Source of the DNA: Macrosoma leucophasiata | Lineage: Eukaryota > Arthropoda > Insecta > Lepidoptera > Hedylidae | Assembly (NCBI GenBank): GCA_036365455.1 | Contig: JAWQUS010000016.1 | Span: forward strand, 15,151,001-15,215,000 | Direction of reading: 5' to 3' | DNA length: 64,000 bases | Part shown: positions 1-10,272 of the stretch, one piece after another | Numbering within the stretch: position 1 is the first letter of the stretch | Layout of the letters: each line of letters opens with the position of its first letter | Notes under the pieces: model-generated | Databases searched by the model: none | Seen by the model: only the letters and a program-made list of their open reading frames with translations | Told to the model about the DNA's origin: nothing | Translations under genes and position numbers: made by a program

Positions 1-94
1 ACAAAAACATTGGCCTGGCAAAGATCAACCCTGCACGTCATAAACCCCAAAATTGTTGAAAATGTAAAAATAAAATGAACTTGTCGCTGCTAGG

Positions 95-188
95 TTAGTA
101 TTTCACTGCAGAATTATTTCGTTCATCCAGATATGCTGCAAACCTAATTTTTACGCATATTCATAATCTAGAGAATATATAGGTATCC
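95..188 (+). repeat. Dispersed repeat J fragment
   Basis: The stretch contains GTTCATCCAGATATGCTGCA followed by an AT-rich tail. It recurs at about 17190-17272 (same strand) and about 17660-17750 (opposite strand). It is non-coding and its class is unknown; it joins directly to the repeat G copy that follows. Confidence 0.6.
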
Positions 189-189
189 C

Positions 190-637
190 TACATGTAACG
201 CGCGGATATTTTTTTTATTTTTCTATTTCTATACAGTATGGGATATCGTTGCATAGGTCTTTCACAAATGTTAGGGATGTGCATAGATTATTTTTCGATT
301 TAGTTAACTGTTCGTGACATATTAACCTCCAAAGTGACAATTTTCGTTAATTTTAAGTGCCCCCAACTAAACGGTTGTTGTTAGGAATTCAAACGTTACA
401 GCAATAGTGGCTACATATAACGAAATTAAAAGGAAAACTGTCACACTTAAGTTGGCTTTACAATTTTGCGAATAATAGTCTACCAAATGTATGTTACTCG
501 AAAATGTTGAACAACTCCATAGAAAATATTTATTTATTTATATCATTACATTATTCAGACCTATAAACCACGGAACCCTACACTGCGCGTGGCCCGACAC
601 GTACTTGACCGGTTTTTAGTCTCTATATCTATAGTAT
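190..637 (+). repeat. Repeat G copy, 5' truncated
   Basis: Closely matches 27355-27797 over its full length, from the GACGCGCGGATATTTTTT-like start to the terminal CACGTACTTGACCGGTTTTT. The CTTGACCGGTTTTT / AGGGTTCCGTA ends recur at 39461, 44086 and 46304. Copies end in GACCGGTTTTT and carry no ORF, so this is a non-autonomous or decayed mobile repeat. The ORF starting at 667 is just downstream and has no recognisable content. Confidence 0.65.
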
Positions 638-1356
638 AATCACTAACAGACACAACATTGTAAGGCGTGACTCGCATCGTATCATCAACTTTTACAAAGT
701 TACAGGTATCTGTTCAAGAGTTCCTATGTGTTTATTTAAATTCAGTTAATCGTGTAATATTCTTTAGTTTATTGTTTACAACAATTCTACGGCAATCCTT
801 TAATTGCGAGGTTCTTAGGTTTTTGCGAGCTACACTCAATGAAATTAAAACCGGTTGTTTGGTTTATTTATTTAATAAATGTCAAGCCAGAGAGATCCCA
901 ATTCATGAAGTCCGCTCCGATCAGCACCTGTCCAAGTCCAAAATACCGATAACTTAATTCAGCAACTTCAAAATCCAGTTAACACTCAATCTACCACTCA
1001 AGTAAAATTATTAAGTCTCTCGTAGCCACGGCCTTTTGTAGGGTTGCGCAGGAACATGGGTCCTACACGTCGAGGCTAAAGGAATATTGATATAATTCGT
1101 AATGGGTTATTTCGGTGGAAATGCTCCTGCCTGCATCAATGATTAATACAAAGAAAGACAGGTCTGCATAAATGTCCCCAGAATGCAAAGGACTATTATG
1201 AGTGAGTGATAATTAGTTAGCTGCACTATTGATTGAGATCCTGCACCGGCCTATATTCTACATACTATAGAAACCTATGGTGGTCATTCGATTCTCCCAG
1301 ATGGGCACCCAAACAGCCAGGGGGCAACATTAGTGTGAGAAGCTGCGGGTGTCCAG
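638..1356. other. Intergenic, no gene recognised
   Basis: No coding pattern that I recognise. The 96-codon plus-strand frame at 667-957 has low complexity and no domain, and I do not support it as a gene. Confidence 0.5.
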
Positions 1357-1566
1357 AGGTGCGGCACCCCCTTTATTATTTTGAGATATTTGAAGATATT
1401 TGAGATCTTCGTTCTACGTTGTTTGTTTATTGAGTTGAGTTGTTGTTATTCAGTAGTTTAGTGGTAGCAGGCCACTGCTACTACGCTGGCATACTAGAGT
1501 CGGGTCTCGACGTCGGGGGCTATCAGCGATAGAATCCATCAAAATAATAAAGGGGGTGCCGCACCT
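1357..1566. mobile_element. MITE with perfect 28 bp terminal inverted repeats
   Basis: The left end, AGGTGCGGCACCCCCTTTAT and onward (1357-1384), is the exact reverse complement of 1539-1566. The interior (about 1445-1540) carries the head of a tRNA-like SINE (SINE C, with TAGTGGTAGCAGGCCACT). With perfect arms this is either a young MITE or an inverted duplication around a SINE. No transposase is present. Confidence 0.7.
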
Positions 1567-1654
1567 CCACTAGTGATGTTATAATAATATGAGCATGTGT
1601 AAAGTGGTGTTTTTTATTCATAGGAATTATTTAATTTATCTATCTATCTATATC

Positions 1655-1895
1655 TATAAAATTAGTCTCGCCAAAACTCGAGAACGGCAGGACCGATTTG
1701 GCTAATTTAAGTTTTGAATGATTTGTTGAAGTCCAGGGAAGGTTTAAAAGGTAAGAAAATATGAAGTAATTGGAGGGAAATAGTAAAAACCACAATTTGA
1801 TATTTCCATATAAATAGTTTGTATCTAACAAACCTTTGACACATTATTTCATTCTGAGGCAATACGAAGTTTGCCGGGTCGGCTAGTAGGTACAT
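1655..1895 (+). repeat. Repeat K copy
   Basis: Matches the reverse complement of about 37945-38150, including the segments for ACCACAATTTGATATTTCC and CTTTGACACATTATTTCATT. It ends with a GGGTCGGCTAG-like edge commonly seen at lepidopteran retroposon termini. Short frames through it are spurious. Confidence 0.55.
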
Positions 1896-1938
1896 GGTAT
1901 AAATAATGTAACGAATCTATTCTATTCTATTTTCTATT

Positions 1939-2108
1939 TTAAACAATATTATTAAACTGTAATGCAATAACAGTGTATGATGTGAAAGACATGACGCACG
2001 TGGGTATGAGGCCCATATCCACGTCGATGTAGCCAAAACCTCTCGTGCGTATCGGACGTTCAGTTATCAAACGGATAAGTTTCTTCAACGCCGCGTACTG
2101 TTCATCGT
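1939..2108 (-). CDS. Gr-A exon 4 (170 nt, C-terminus)
   Basis: Acceptor CCCACAG, phase 1. The encoded tail includes YAALKKLIRLITERPIRTRG and closes with TVIALQFNNIV-stop at 1939-1941. This is the Gr signature exon. It is 3.5 kb from exon 3, so it is easily missed. Confidence 0.88.
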
Positions 2109-5100
2109 CTGTGGGTAAAGCATTTATTTATATTTACAGCTGTAAATCAATAATACAATAGAAAGAAAAAATTGACTTCGGGCAGGAATCGAACCTGCGA
2201 CTTCAGGATAACCAGTCCAGCCGCTTTGTTATCCTGAGGTCGCAGGTTCGATTCCTGCCCGAAGTCAAATATTTCTTTCCAGTTTTTCTTTAATTTCTAA
2301 AGGCACGTGTTATTGCGAAAAATAAATAGTACAATCTACAATAGGTTGAATTGTTTTCGATTATTTCCAGATGATAATACTTTCATTAAATCACAGGAAC
2401 TTGAGGATAAATTTACATTTTTTTATTCCCTTACATAATATTCATACTCCACAGTAGAAACCCTGCCTATATAAATAAATAGTTAATGTCGTCCTTCGAT
2501 TAGATTGGCTTATGACCTGAAGTTTAAGTACGCATCACATCTGACCACCTGGTTGGTCCAGCGGTGTGAATTGACCGTTTGATTCGAAGGGTCGCGGGTT
2601 CGATCCCCGCAGCGGGACAAATATTTGTATGGCCTACAGATATTTGTATCGGGTCTGGGTGTTTGTGTTTGTGTTGTTTGTATACAACGACACAGGTTTA
2701 CACCTACTGTGGGGCTGTGAGTGTAAGCGTATTTTATTATCTTGTAAAGAATAGCATAAAAATATCATAATTAATTCAAAATCTTCTGCTTTACAGCTAA
2801 CAGCATTGGGGATGAAGTAGCATTTTATGGCATGAATTTTAACAAAGTCACTGTATTTTATGGCATGATGGTGGTCAACAAGCATGCAGTTCACATGAAT
2901 GCTTAGTAAATACTGCAGCGTATAAATATCTGCTTAACAATGCATCTACATTCTAAATGTAGATGCATTGCCACATTTGCCACTTTAGAGGTCTAAGTTA
3001 TTTTTCCTATTTAATATAATAGAAATTAGGGGCCGTGCACTACCACCTAAGTGGGACATGATAGTACTGAACACTTAAGCTGATTAATTAGGTTAGTCGG
3101 TGCGGTCTACGCTTTTGAGCTCCGACTCTCCGACACAAACTTTATCACCAATATTTCGATAGTTAAACCAGTGTTTATCGGAACGAAGTTCCTTATCGCG
3201 CGGTACGCTGGCTAAGGGGGCTAGACGAGCGTCACGAAAAATCCTCACGATATTTTTACTATAGTGGGTAGCGCTCGGAGAGGGGGCAGGCCGAGTATAA
3301 GATTCGACTTACTCGTTCTCTCTCTCTGTCTCTCTCTCTCTCTATCTCTATCTTTCTCTCTCTCACAGAACGCGCACGTCTGCTGTGTATGCGTACATTT
3401 TAGATTACATTGTACATTTTTTTTATTTTATTATGAGAACTAGCTGTGCCTGCGACTTTGTTCGCGTGGAATAGTGACTTTGGGTCTTTGGGCAGCGCTT
3501 TCGGATAATAATTTTGGGTAACTTAAAAAAGTCTACTTTGCAGTATGCTTCTCTGTACACGATATTAGACGTATGGCCATCGGGGATAAAAGCAGACAGG
3601 CTGCTAGGATTGCGAAAAATTGCTAATTATGTGTTTTGAAAAGGTCATTTGAAACTTCTATGCATAATTTTCTTTTATAGACAATTATTATAAAGTTTTG
3701 TAAAGTTTCAATCAATTAGTGCTTCTGACAGAAAATGAAAGATGAGAGATAGATCTTACATAGTAAATATGCATTCTGTAAGAGCCGCCAGAAGTGACAA
3801 ATTGGATATTAACGTTGTGCATTTTTAACCACTAATGCCACCAACTCCACCACCACCATCACCACCATCGTCACCACCTACACCATCACCACCACCACTT
3901 TCATCACTACCACCTTCCCCACCGCCACCACCACAAACGCCACCAACGCCATCAACGCCACCACCAACACCAACATCATGAAACACCTACGCCACCAATG
4001 ACACTAACGCCATCAAAACCACCACCACTATCACAACCAATGCCACCAACGCATCCAAAAGCACCAACAGCACCCCCAACGTCACCAATGCCTCCATCTC
4101 CACTAAAAACCAGCACCACCACCAACACCACCAACACCACCACCAGAGTCACCAACAACACCTACTAATTGATGTCGTTCAATAACACCAATGACACCAA
4201 CGACACACCACCAATGCCAGCAACGTCACTAATGCCACCAATACCATCACCACCATCACTTGCTGCCGTTATTATCGAGCAAAAAATATACGAAAAAAAA
4301 AACACCTTTATTGTATGCCCCGTTGGACCCCTTAACATTTTCATTTTCTTATTGACGTGACAACGTCTTAAATTAGGTTGCGGCTCGGAGTCACTCATGA
4401 AAAAGTGTAACGCCCGGTAACGTAACGATGAGTCACCGAACGAGAGAGAGGCCTGCCGGACCGGCGAATGCCTTTTTACCGAGAAAAAGACGTTGTCACG
4501 TAAAATCTTCGCCCGTAAAACCGACTTTACAGGCAACCAGTTTTTTTTTAGTAATTAATATTGTCTTTATAGCGGTAACAGATATACATAATTAATTTGT
4601 GAAAATGTTAGCTTTCTAGCTATCACTATTTATAAGATACAGCCTGGTGACAGTCAGACGGACGGACGGACAGACAAACAGACAGCGGTGAATTAGTAAT
4701 CCGTAGGGTCCGCTTTTACCTTTTCGGTACGAAACCCCCTAAACGATAGAACTAAGGTACAGAATAGCTTAAAAATATTCGATACGATTCATTAAATTGA
4801 CATAACTTTTTTATTTCTGAACCGATTCACATGAAAACAACACTTAATATTAAGTGAAACTTACCACAATATATTAGTGAAAACCGCAGATCGAATAAGC
4901 AGTTTCTGAAATTAGCGTGCACAAGCACACAGACAAACACACAATTTTCAGGGATAAAAAGTACCCAGTGTTGTGCGCCAAAGGTTAAAGTATAATCATA
5001 CCAAGTTTCATTGTAATCGGACTGATAGTTTTTATGTGATGCTTGAACAAACAGACAGACAGACAGACAAAAAAAATTCTAATCACATATTTGGGTATCG

Positions 5101-7418
5101 ATCTAGTAACATCCCCTGGTATTTATTTTTTCAATATTTTTAATGTACAGAATTTACACTTCTAGAGTTTTATTATAAGTATAGATATAGATTAAGCAAT
5201 GCTATGTCATGTCACTGATATATCTATCCGGTCCAACGCGATTAGTTCAAAAGTTTTATCGTATTAGCGCGTCTTATCCTTGGCTGTTAAAGTGACTCAT
5301 ATCCCATGACGGCAAATGGTATCACGTGGCTGCTCCATTTTTCTCTGTCTGCGCCAGTGTTTGTCACTGATGGCGCTACTAGGGGTCGTAGGAGTTATAA
5401 CCCCATAACTCTCCATCCAAAATAAGATACATTTTGTTGAAATTCAAACAAAAACGTATCAAAATCCGATTTTTACAAATCATGATCCTCCCAAATTATT
5501 CGTATAAGACCGTCTCGACTACATTGTGTGTACGTGGTATAAGTAAAATTAACTTTACTACCCACAAATATACAAGGTGTCCAGTAAAATTGTGTGGCCA
5601 CCCCACACGACGTACCTGTTCTTGATCGTATGAACCGTTTCACGAGTGTTCGCAACAAGGTATCCGCGCTGTTGCGTGCCAGTTGCGCCGCGTGGGATAC
5701 CATCGCCAAAATTATGAAATACAACGTAAGTTTCGATATGCAGTAAATTACTATCGGTCCGAGATCCTAAAAACAAATTGAAATTATAAATGAAACCAGC
5801 AGTCATGAAGTGTTAATATAAAAAAGTTAAATTTTATTGTAGAGCTTGTTAACTTGTTATAAAATTCTACGTGCCAAAGCCTTTATAGAAACTATTAGAA
5901 ACTAGCTGAAACTTCCGTTATCTTCGGTACACAAATAAACATAGCACATCATACCACTACCTCTTAAATTATTCTTATTTTAATAATTATTTGTTTTTAC
6001 GTATAATGGACGATAATGCCAAGTAACATTAAATAAAATACAACTGCAGTAAAAAGAATATACATTCAGATTTTTGTTTTAGGTATATGATTAGGTATGT
6101 ATTAGACTCGAACGCTACTCATGAAGCTCGTGAACGTAGACTACCTAATCTAAACAGAATTTCTAAGCACTATCATATTCAGGTCAGATATGAACGGTGG
6201 CGTTATTTCCAGGACAAAGGACAAATGATTACGCATCAGTAATATAAACTTTAAGAATTCTATATTCTCACATTCAATCACCTATATAATACCTTAAATG
6301 TATTGCAATGTAGATCATGATTGTGATTGCAGACATATAAAATAAACGTGCGAGTGTTGTACTCACCCAGATGCTAAGTTGTATAGTCATGTATAGTAGG
6401 AAGATGTAATAGATGACTACTGTCGATAACATTATTGTCAACTGCAATTAGAAATGTGTCAGGCAGACAGAAACAAGCAAGTAGACGGATAACAAAAAGG
6501 ATCTCTAAAATAATAACGTAGTCCTTCATATGGATTCTTTCATTATTTTAGAGAAACCCGACAAAATGTCACGTTGACTGCTTTTATTCAATAGTCGTGT
6601 TGTAATAGAATTCCAAAAATATTATTTGATGATGCTGAAACTTAAGAAAAAATATTATAATATTTAATTACCTGTACGCCAAAAATTTTATTAAACAATT
6701 TCGAGGCTCGTACTACATTGAGATAAGCATCGGCCCACATATTAAACTGTTTATGTTGTTCTTTTGACAGTCTTGATCTTATTAATGTTGAGTTATCTTC
6801 ATTGTTAAACATCGTCATAGGTCTTGTTAATATTATTACATTATCTATAGACCGGCGTAAACAATCCAGTTGCTTTGACATAATAAACAATAAACAATGT
6901 AATGCGAAGAATTCAAAAATAAATCGAAGATCGGAAAGGTTGAGCCAGAATTCAAAAAAACTCATTAAAAGTAAACTAATAACATTATTATCATCTTTCA
7001 TATAAACAACATAGAAAAAGATCACAGAAGCTAAACTATGAATGATGTAGAAAAATGTTAAAGTTTTAATGAATTTATCTTTACATTGCAAATCTTTTTG
7101 ATAAATTTCATCATTTCCAAAAATAATATGGTTACTGCTAAAATAAGATAATAATATTGAAAATTTATAACTGTGCCAGCGAGCTACACCAATGATGATC
7201 ACAGAGTTAAAAACATTAGAAATCACATATATATCAGAAATTGATATTTCCTTAGTGAAAAATAATTGTGATATAGCACATCCGCAACTGCAACACAAAT
7301 CTACGATGACTTGAAAATAGATGGCGAAACAATGTAATTTCGATGTCGTTGGCAACACTCTGTATATAGACAACACTTTTTCGAATAGCAATACAAATCT
7401 CAATCCTTTGATAATCAT
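1939..7418 (-). CDS. Gustatory receptor Gr-A, four exons
   Basis: Insect 7-transmembrane chemoreceptor (7tm_7 family), expected in gustatory neuron membranes as a ligand-gated cation channel. Exons run 7418-6672, 6441-6367, 5766-5616 and 2108-1939 (747+75+151+170 = 1143 nt, 380 residues). The introns are GT-AG with donors CAG|GTAATT, TGG|GTGAGT and CAG|GTACGT, in phases 0, 0 and 1. Exon 1 begins MIIKGLRFVLLFEK and has several hydrophobic segments. Exon 3 carries MVSHAAQLARNSADTLLRTL. Exon 4 ends SYTVIALQFNNIV-stop, matching the Gr C-terminal signature TYxxxxxQF. Length is close to the usual 370-430 residues. Intron 3 is about 3.5 kb of repeats. Gr-B is a full-length paralogue with identical architecture. 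No disabling change was seen. The ligand is unknown; the divergence suggests the bitter-type class (inference). Confidence 0.9.
2161..2279. repeat. tRNA-like SINE head duplicated as a hairpin
   Basis: Arms of about 52 bp (2161-2212 and 2228-2279) are near-exact reverse complements around a 15 nt loop (CAGTCCAGCCGCTTT). Each arm contains a tRNA B-box-like GGTTCGATTCC. An ordinary single-copy relative (SINE H) lies at about 44995-45120. This lies in intron 3 of Gr-A. Confidence 0.75.
2543..2740 (+). mobile_element. SINE B, tRNA-derived
   Basis: The head resembles a tRNA: TTGGTCCAGCGGTGTGA (A box region) and GGGTTCGATCCCC (B box). A body follows with CAAATATTTGT, CGGGTCTGGGTGTTTGTG and a TGTGAGTGTAAGCGTATTTT end. 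Other copies are at 16612-16817 (minus) and 37187-37378 (plus). It is not a functional tRNA gene, because the acceptor stem is not closed. Confidence 0.8.
2863..3090 (+). repeat. Repeat A relic with internal snap-back hairpin
   Basis: Degenerate repeat A (CAACAAGCATGCAGTTCACA near 2876, then GGGCCGTGCACTACCACCTAA near 3031). At 2939-2969 a 13 bp perfect inverted repeat, AATGCATCTACAT / ATGTAGATGCATT, has replaced part of the consensus. Confidence 0.55.
3310..3365 (+). repeat. CT-rich microsatellite
   Basis: Interrupted (TC)n with TATC and TGTC variants. Confidence 0.85.
3430..3560 (+). repeat. Lepidopteran ACTAGC-type repeat fragment
   Basis: Starts AACTAGCTGTGCCTGCGAC and continues TTTGTTCGCGTGGA. 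Similar heads occur at 7619, 36386 and 37759. This is a common retroposon-end sequence in moths and butterflies (from memory), non-coding here. Confidence 0.5.
3835..4260 (+). repeat. CAC/CAA trinucleotide-based minisatellite
   Basis: Irregular array of CCACCA, CCACCAACG, CCAATGCCA and similar units, about 425 bp. Frames reading TNDTND or glycine/valine-rich on the other strand are low-complexity artefacts, not genes. Confidence 0.8.
4356..4500. mobile_element. Short TIR element
   Basis: CGTGACAACGTCTT on the left is matched by AAGACGTTGTCACG on the right, enclosing about 117 bp that contain GTAACGTAACG. Looks like a MITE. No ORF. Confidence 0.55.
4640..5190 (+). repeat. Retroposon 3' tails with GACA repeats
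   Basis: Contains two GACA/GACG-rich patches (about 4650-4685 and 5050-5072) joined to sequence resembling repeat G (CCTTTTCGGTACGAAACCCC). A TTATTATAAGTATAGAT end follows, a type also seen near 55940-55970. Non-coding. Confidence 0.45.
5191..5615. other. Gr-A intron 3, no feature seen
   Basis: Unique-looking intron sequence apart from short AT-rich stretches. No ORF that I support. Frames near 5434-5625 are shadows of Gr-A exon 3. Confidence 0.5.
5616..5766 (-). CDS. Gr-A exon 3 (151 nt)
   Basis: Acceptor TTTTTAG, then 50 codons plus one base, beginning DLGPIVIY and carrying MVSHAAQLARNSADTLLRTL, then donor GTACGT. This is the conserved penultimate Gr exon with the last but one helix. Confidence 0.88.
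5767..6366. other. Gr-A intron 2
   Basis: 600 bp AT-rich intron between exons 2 and 3; nothing recognised. The neighbouring intron 1 (6442-6671) contains a 13 bp inverted repeat, TCTCTAAAATAAT / ATTATTTTAGAGA, near 6502-6553. Confidence 0.6.
6367..6441 (-). CDS. Gr-A exon 2 (75 nt)
   Basis: Too short for ORF detection. The acceptor TTCTAATTGCAG precedes 25 codons (LTIMLSTVVIYYIFLLYMTI and onward, ending SIW), then donor GTGAGT. It encodes one transmembrane helix. Gr-B and Gr-C have the same exon with the same length and phase. Confidence 0.88.
6672..7418 (-). CDS. Gr-A exon 1
   Basis: 249 codons from ATG at 7418 to CAG at 6672, followed by donor GTAATT. The frame reads on into the intron to a stop at 6642, so the ORF end is not the exon end. 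The segment ADAYLNVVRASKLFNKIFGVQ at the exon end aligns with ADAYMNVKNTSKLFNELFGTQ-like sequence in Gr-B. The start is supported by conservation of MIIK in Gr-B and Gr-C. Confidence 0.9.
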
Positions 7419-7556
7419 CTTTGTTTTGTATTTTTAGAACGCGTGTAATATGAAGAAATTCGTTACAAAATATGATGGGGCTGGAATGAAAATGATGATT
7501 TTATTAAGTTTCTATAGCAATTATATTAATGTAACACAGAGTAGCTACTGAAAGAA
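7419..7556 (-). promoter_or_regulatory. Conserved Gr-A 5' flank (putative promoter/leader)
   Basis: The minus-strand sequence upstream of the Gr-A ATG (with GCTACTCTGTGTTACATTAA and TTCTTCATATTACACG-GTTCTAAAAATACAA) is closely matched upstream of Gr-C at 56126-56256. This shows that the duplication included the 5' region. No TATA box or initiator is assigned. Confidence 0.5.
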
Positions 7557-8032
7557 TCTATATTTTTTTACTTAGCGTTTTAATTTACGAACATCAAAAT
7601 TGATCCATTGATATAAATAACTAGCTATGCCTGCGGTTTTTATTCGCGTAGGATATCCTTTTTGGCAGTACCTACGTAATATTTTTGTGATGTGTCCACA
7701 AAATATCGCAATTTCTTTAATATAGAAGATATTGCATACAATTCCTATAATATAGAAGGTATTCTCCGTGTAGTTAATTTGGTTAAAGGATTCATTGTGT
7801 AGAGCCTCAACTAAGAAGCTCTCGCTTGGAAGTTAAATCGAGGGATCGAACCTGCGATCACAAGATAAACAGAATTAAAACATTTGAAAATCGTGATCCA
7901 TGACTTCATGTCAGTTCGATTATAATGAATGTTTTCAAAATGTTAATGATACGTAATATAAGTGTCACCGCCTATTACTTCCTGTATCACATAAATGCAG
8001 TGCAGTGCAGTGCAGTATGTGTATGTGTGCAG
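7557..8032. other. Intergenic with ACTAGC-type repeat fragment
   Basis: Contains an AACTAGCTATGCCTGCGG head near 7619 and a short TGCAG simple repeat at about 7996-8035. No gene seen. Confidence 0.45.
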
Positions 8033-8177
8033 TGATGTTTACGCCAGAGCAACACAAATTTGAAATGATTTGAAAATAAAGGTAAAAACATAATATTTTT
8101 GAGATCTCTGGACACAATCTGTAGATAAACAAAAAAAATTCTGACATCAATACAAAACTTCATTCTTTGATATTCAT
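8033..8177 (-). pseudogene. Gr-D: gustatory receptor exon-1 relic
   Basis: Reading from ATG at 8177, the frame gives MNIKE, a stop, then SFVLMSEFFLFIYRLCPEIS and onward (ILCFYLYFQIISNLCCSG). It aligns with the first 46 or so residues of Gr-A (MIIKGLRFVLLFEKVLSIYR and onward). The nonsense codon at position 6 and the loss of everything after about codon 48, replaced by a TGCAG simple repeat, make it a pseudogene. It sits about 600 bp upstream of Gr-A in the same orientation, so it is probably an old tandem duplicate. Confidence 0.75.
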
Positions 8178-8236
8178 GTTATGGTTTTTGTTAATTAACG
8201 CATGTAGATGCAATTAATAATTTTAATGAATTAATG

Positions 8237-8287
8237 CAATTCTTGATAATGTATGCCATTTGCAATTCTTGATAATGTATGCCATGC
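8237..8287 (+). repeat. Two-copy tandem duplication
   Basis: The unit GCAATTCTTGATAATGTATG plus CCAT occurs twice in direct tandem. Confidence 0.8.
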
Positions 8288-8351
8288 CACCCTTTTAGAA
8301 AACATTATATATTGATTCTTTGAAGTCATTACTTTAATGTTACGTTGTGTT

Positions 8352-8391
8352 AATAAGCGTACATTTGTTTAATAACAAATGTACGCTTATT
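8352..8391. repeat. Perfect 18 bp-arm hairpin
   Basis: AATAAGCGTACATTTGTT, loop TAAT, then the exact reverse complement. It could be a transcribed hairpin or a snap-back duplication. No adjacent gene or terminator context. Confidence 0.7.
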
Positions 8392-8744
8392 TTTAACTTA
8401 GTAATTTGATGTGGAAGGTTACTTATCATTCCTTTTAATCTTGATATACTTGATACTTTTAATGATTATATGGTATGTGTTTAATACAATTAATTTGCCG
8501 AAATCGTCCGATAATCCTCATGTCAATATAAAAAAAATATTTTAATGTGATTAAATAATCATATAAAGTGTAACATTTATCCATGCCATAACTTCAGATA
8601 GGAATTCAATGACAGCCTTTAATAAACCATGTGACCGAATGTTATTTTCATCTTTAACAGGACAAAATTTGTCGAGTTAGCTAGATGGATATTTAATCTT
8701 ATTCCGTTTTAAAAATATATATATTTTTTTAAACTGCTTCGCAA
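8392..8744. other. AT-rich intergenic
   Basis: No gene or known repeat recognised. Confidence 0.45.
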
Positions 8745-8749
8745 GTTTT

Positions 8750-9048
8750 TTGGTAGCAGGCCACTACTACTACGCTGAGGTCCTGGGTTCGATTCCCGGG
8801 TAGGGGGTTATCAGAGATAATGGTTTTTTGGCTGTATATTTGGTTCTATTGGGAATTTTCCATTTTCTGGAAATTTTTCCTCGAAGTTTGGTAATGTGCC
8901 CGGAGATGTCAACAGGCTACATCGCCATCGCCACCTGTTACATGGGCCAAAACGTAACCGGCGAATCGTGGGTATTTGTATGTATGCTTGAATGCATGCA
9001 TTTACCTCTGGCCTTCGGGGATTACAGGCGTGAAGTGACGTTTCTTAA
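8750..9048 (+). mobile_element. SINE C, tRNA-derived
   Basis: Head GTAGCAGGCCACTACTACTA with CTGGGTTCGATTCCCGGGT (B box). The body carries TCGAAGTTTGGTAATGTGCC and CCGGCGAATCGTGGGT, and the tail TATGCTTGAATGCATGCATT. Copies are at 18341, 23246 (minus), 31946 (minus, split) and a partial at 9455. The 166-codon frame through it is not a gene. Confidence 0.8.
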
Positions 9049-9061
9049 TAATAAATTTTCC

Positions 9062-9420
9062 TTAATAATGGCAACCCATTATACGTCCCACTGCTGGGCA
9101 CGAGTCTCTCCCCTTTTTGGGGGGAGGCCTAGAGCTTACTCCACCACGCTGCTCCAATGCGGATTGGTGGAGGTGGGTGGATTAGTGGCCAACCCGCTGT
9201 CGGATGTTTTCAAACCGCCCATAAGGCCTCCGACAAGGTTTAACGACTGCTATCTATCGATAGCAACCGGGACCGACGGCTTAACGTGCCCTCCGAAACA
9301 CGGAAACGCGCATTTAATTTGCCACTAGCGGTCACCCATCACACTACCCGACCGCGCCCGTAGTGCTTAACCGAGCAGATCGCTTACGATCTACACCAGC
9401 CGCTGGGCCATGCGCGCTTC
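9062..9420 (+). repeat. Repeat E copy
   Basis: About 350 bp, closely matching 56860-57215. It begins near ATACGTCCCACTGCTGGGCA and includes CCAACCCGCTGTCGGATG and CTATCTATCGATAGCAACC. The CGTCCCACTGCTGGGCAC motif is widespread in lepidopteran genomes (from memory). Its GC content is higher than the surroundings. Frames are not conserved between the copies, so it is non-coding. Confidence 0.7.
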
Positions 9421-9454
9421 CTTAGTCGAGTGGTAATACTCCATGACTGCTACC

Positions 9455-9703
9455 TGGGGTCCTGAGTCTCCCAGAACGGGGACGACCAGAGATATAGGTG
9501 TGAAATCCTTTGTCTCTGGTTCTATTTGATTTTTATAATTTTTCTGGAAGTATCCCAGTACCGCGGAGTTTGGTAATGGGCTCGCCACCTGTTATAATTA
9601 TGGGCCAAAACCTAACCGGCGAATCGTGGGTTTTTCAATGTATGCTTGAATACATGAATTTACCTACCCCTTCGAAGTTTACAGGTGTGAAATTACGTAT
9701 CTA
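9455..9703 (+). mobile_element. SINE C, 5' truncated copy
   Basis: Lacks the tRNA head. It starts near GGGGTCCTGAGTCTCCC and keeps the body (CCGCGGAGTTTGGTAATGGG, CCGGCGAATCGTGGGT) and the tail. Confidence 0.7.
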
Positions 9704-10272
9704 ATAATAATTTATTTAATTACAAAGTAAACTATAAACTATGGATATAAAATAAAAAAAAATATAAAAGTGATATTCAATGGCATACGCTTACTATACA
9801 GTACGAGCCTGTGCCCAATTCAGTGGAAGGGCCCTCGGCCAACAATAAGGTCACGCTAAGTTATACAAAATGAAACGGGTGTGATAGCAACTCAGGCCGA
9901 GGGATCCCAGGAACATATTCGGGCTGAGGGCTCGCCATACCATCCTATTGTCACGCCCATTAAAAAATGAAAACGTTGTATTAACTGATTGTAGGTGGGT
10001 TAACAATCAAAATCATTTTTTTTGTCAAAAACGGGTTCCAAAATGAATAATTTCAATGTAAATTAATCTTCAGAATGAAACCTAAAGTAGTTTTCATGCG
10101 ATTATACAGCGAGGGTGAGAAGTAAAACTGTTACTTGTCAATACCGTCTATTAGAGTCCATCCATTACCAACGAGAATGATTAGCTTGTATACCACTACA
10201 TACTTTTCATGATATAAAAAAGAAAAATAATCAAGTTTTTAAATATTTTAATAGATAATATTATTATTTTAT
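9704..10272. other. Intergenic between Gr-B 3' end and SINEs
   Basis: AT-rich with a moderately GC-rich patch (about 9800-9960) that I do not recognise. No gene supported. Confidence 0.45.

Noticed and set aside
2161..2279. Possible functional tRNA gene pair
   Set aside because: Only the 3' half of a tRNA-like sequence in inverted duplicate; no complete cloverleaf can be formed.
3835..4260. Repeat-protein gene (Thr/Asn/Pro or Gly/Val-rich)
   Set aside because: Trinucleotide-based minisatellite with frame breaks; no start or splice support.
8828..9328. 166-codon ORF
   Set aside because: Crosses the SINE C/repeat E boundary; frame not preserved in the 56860 or 18341 copies.
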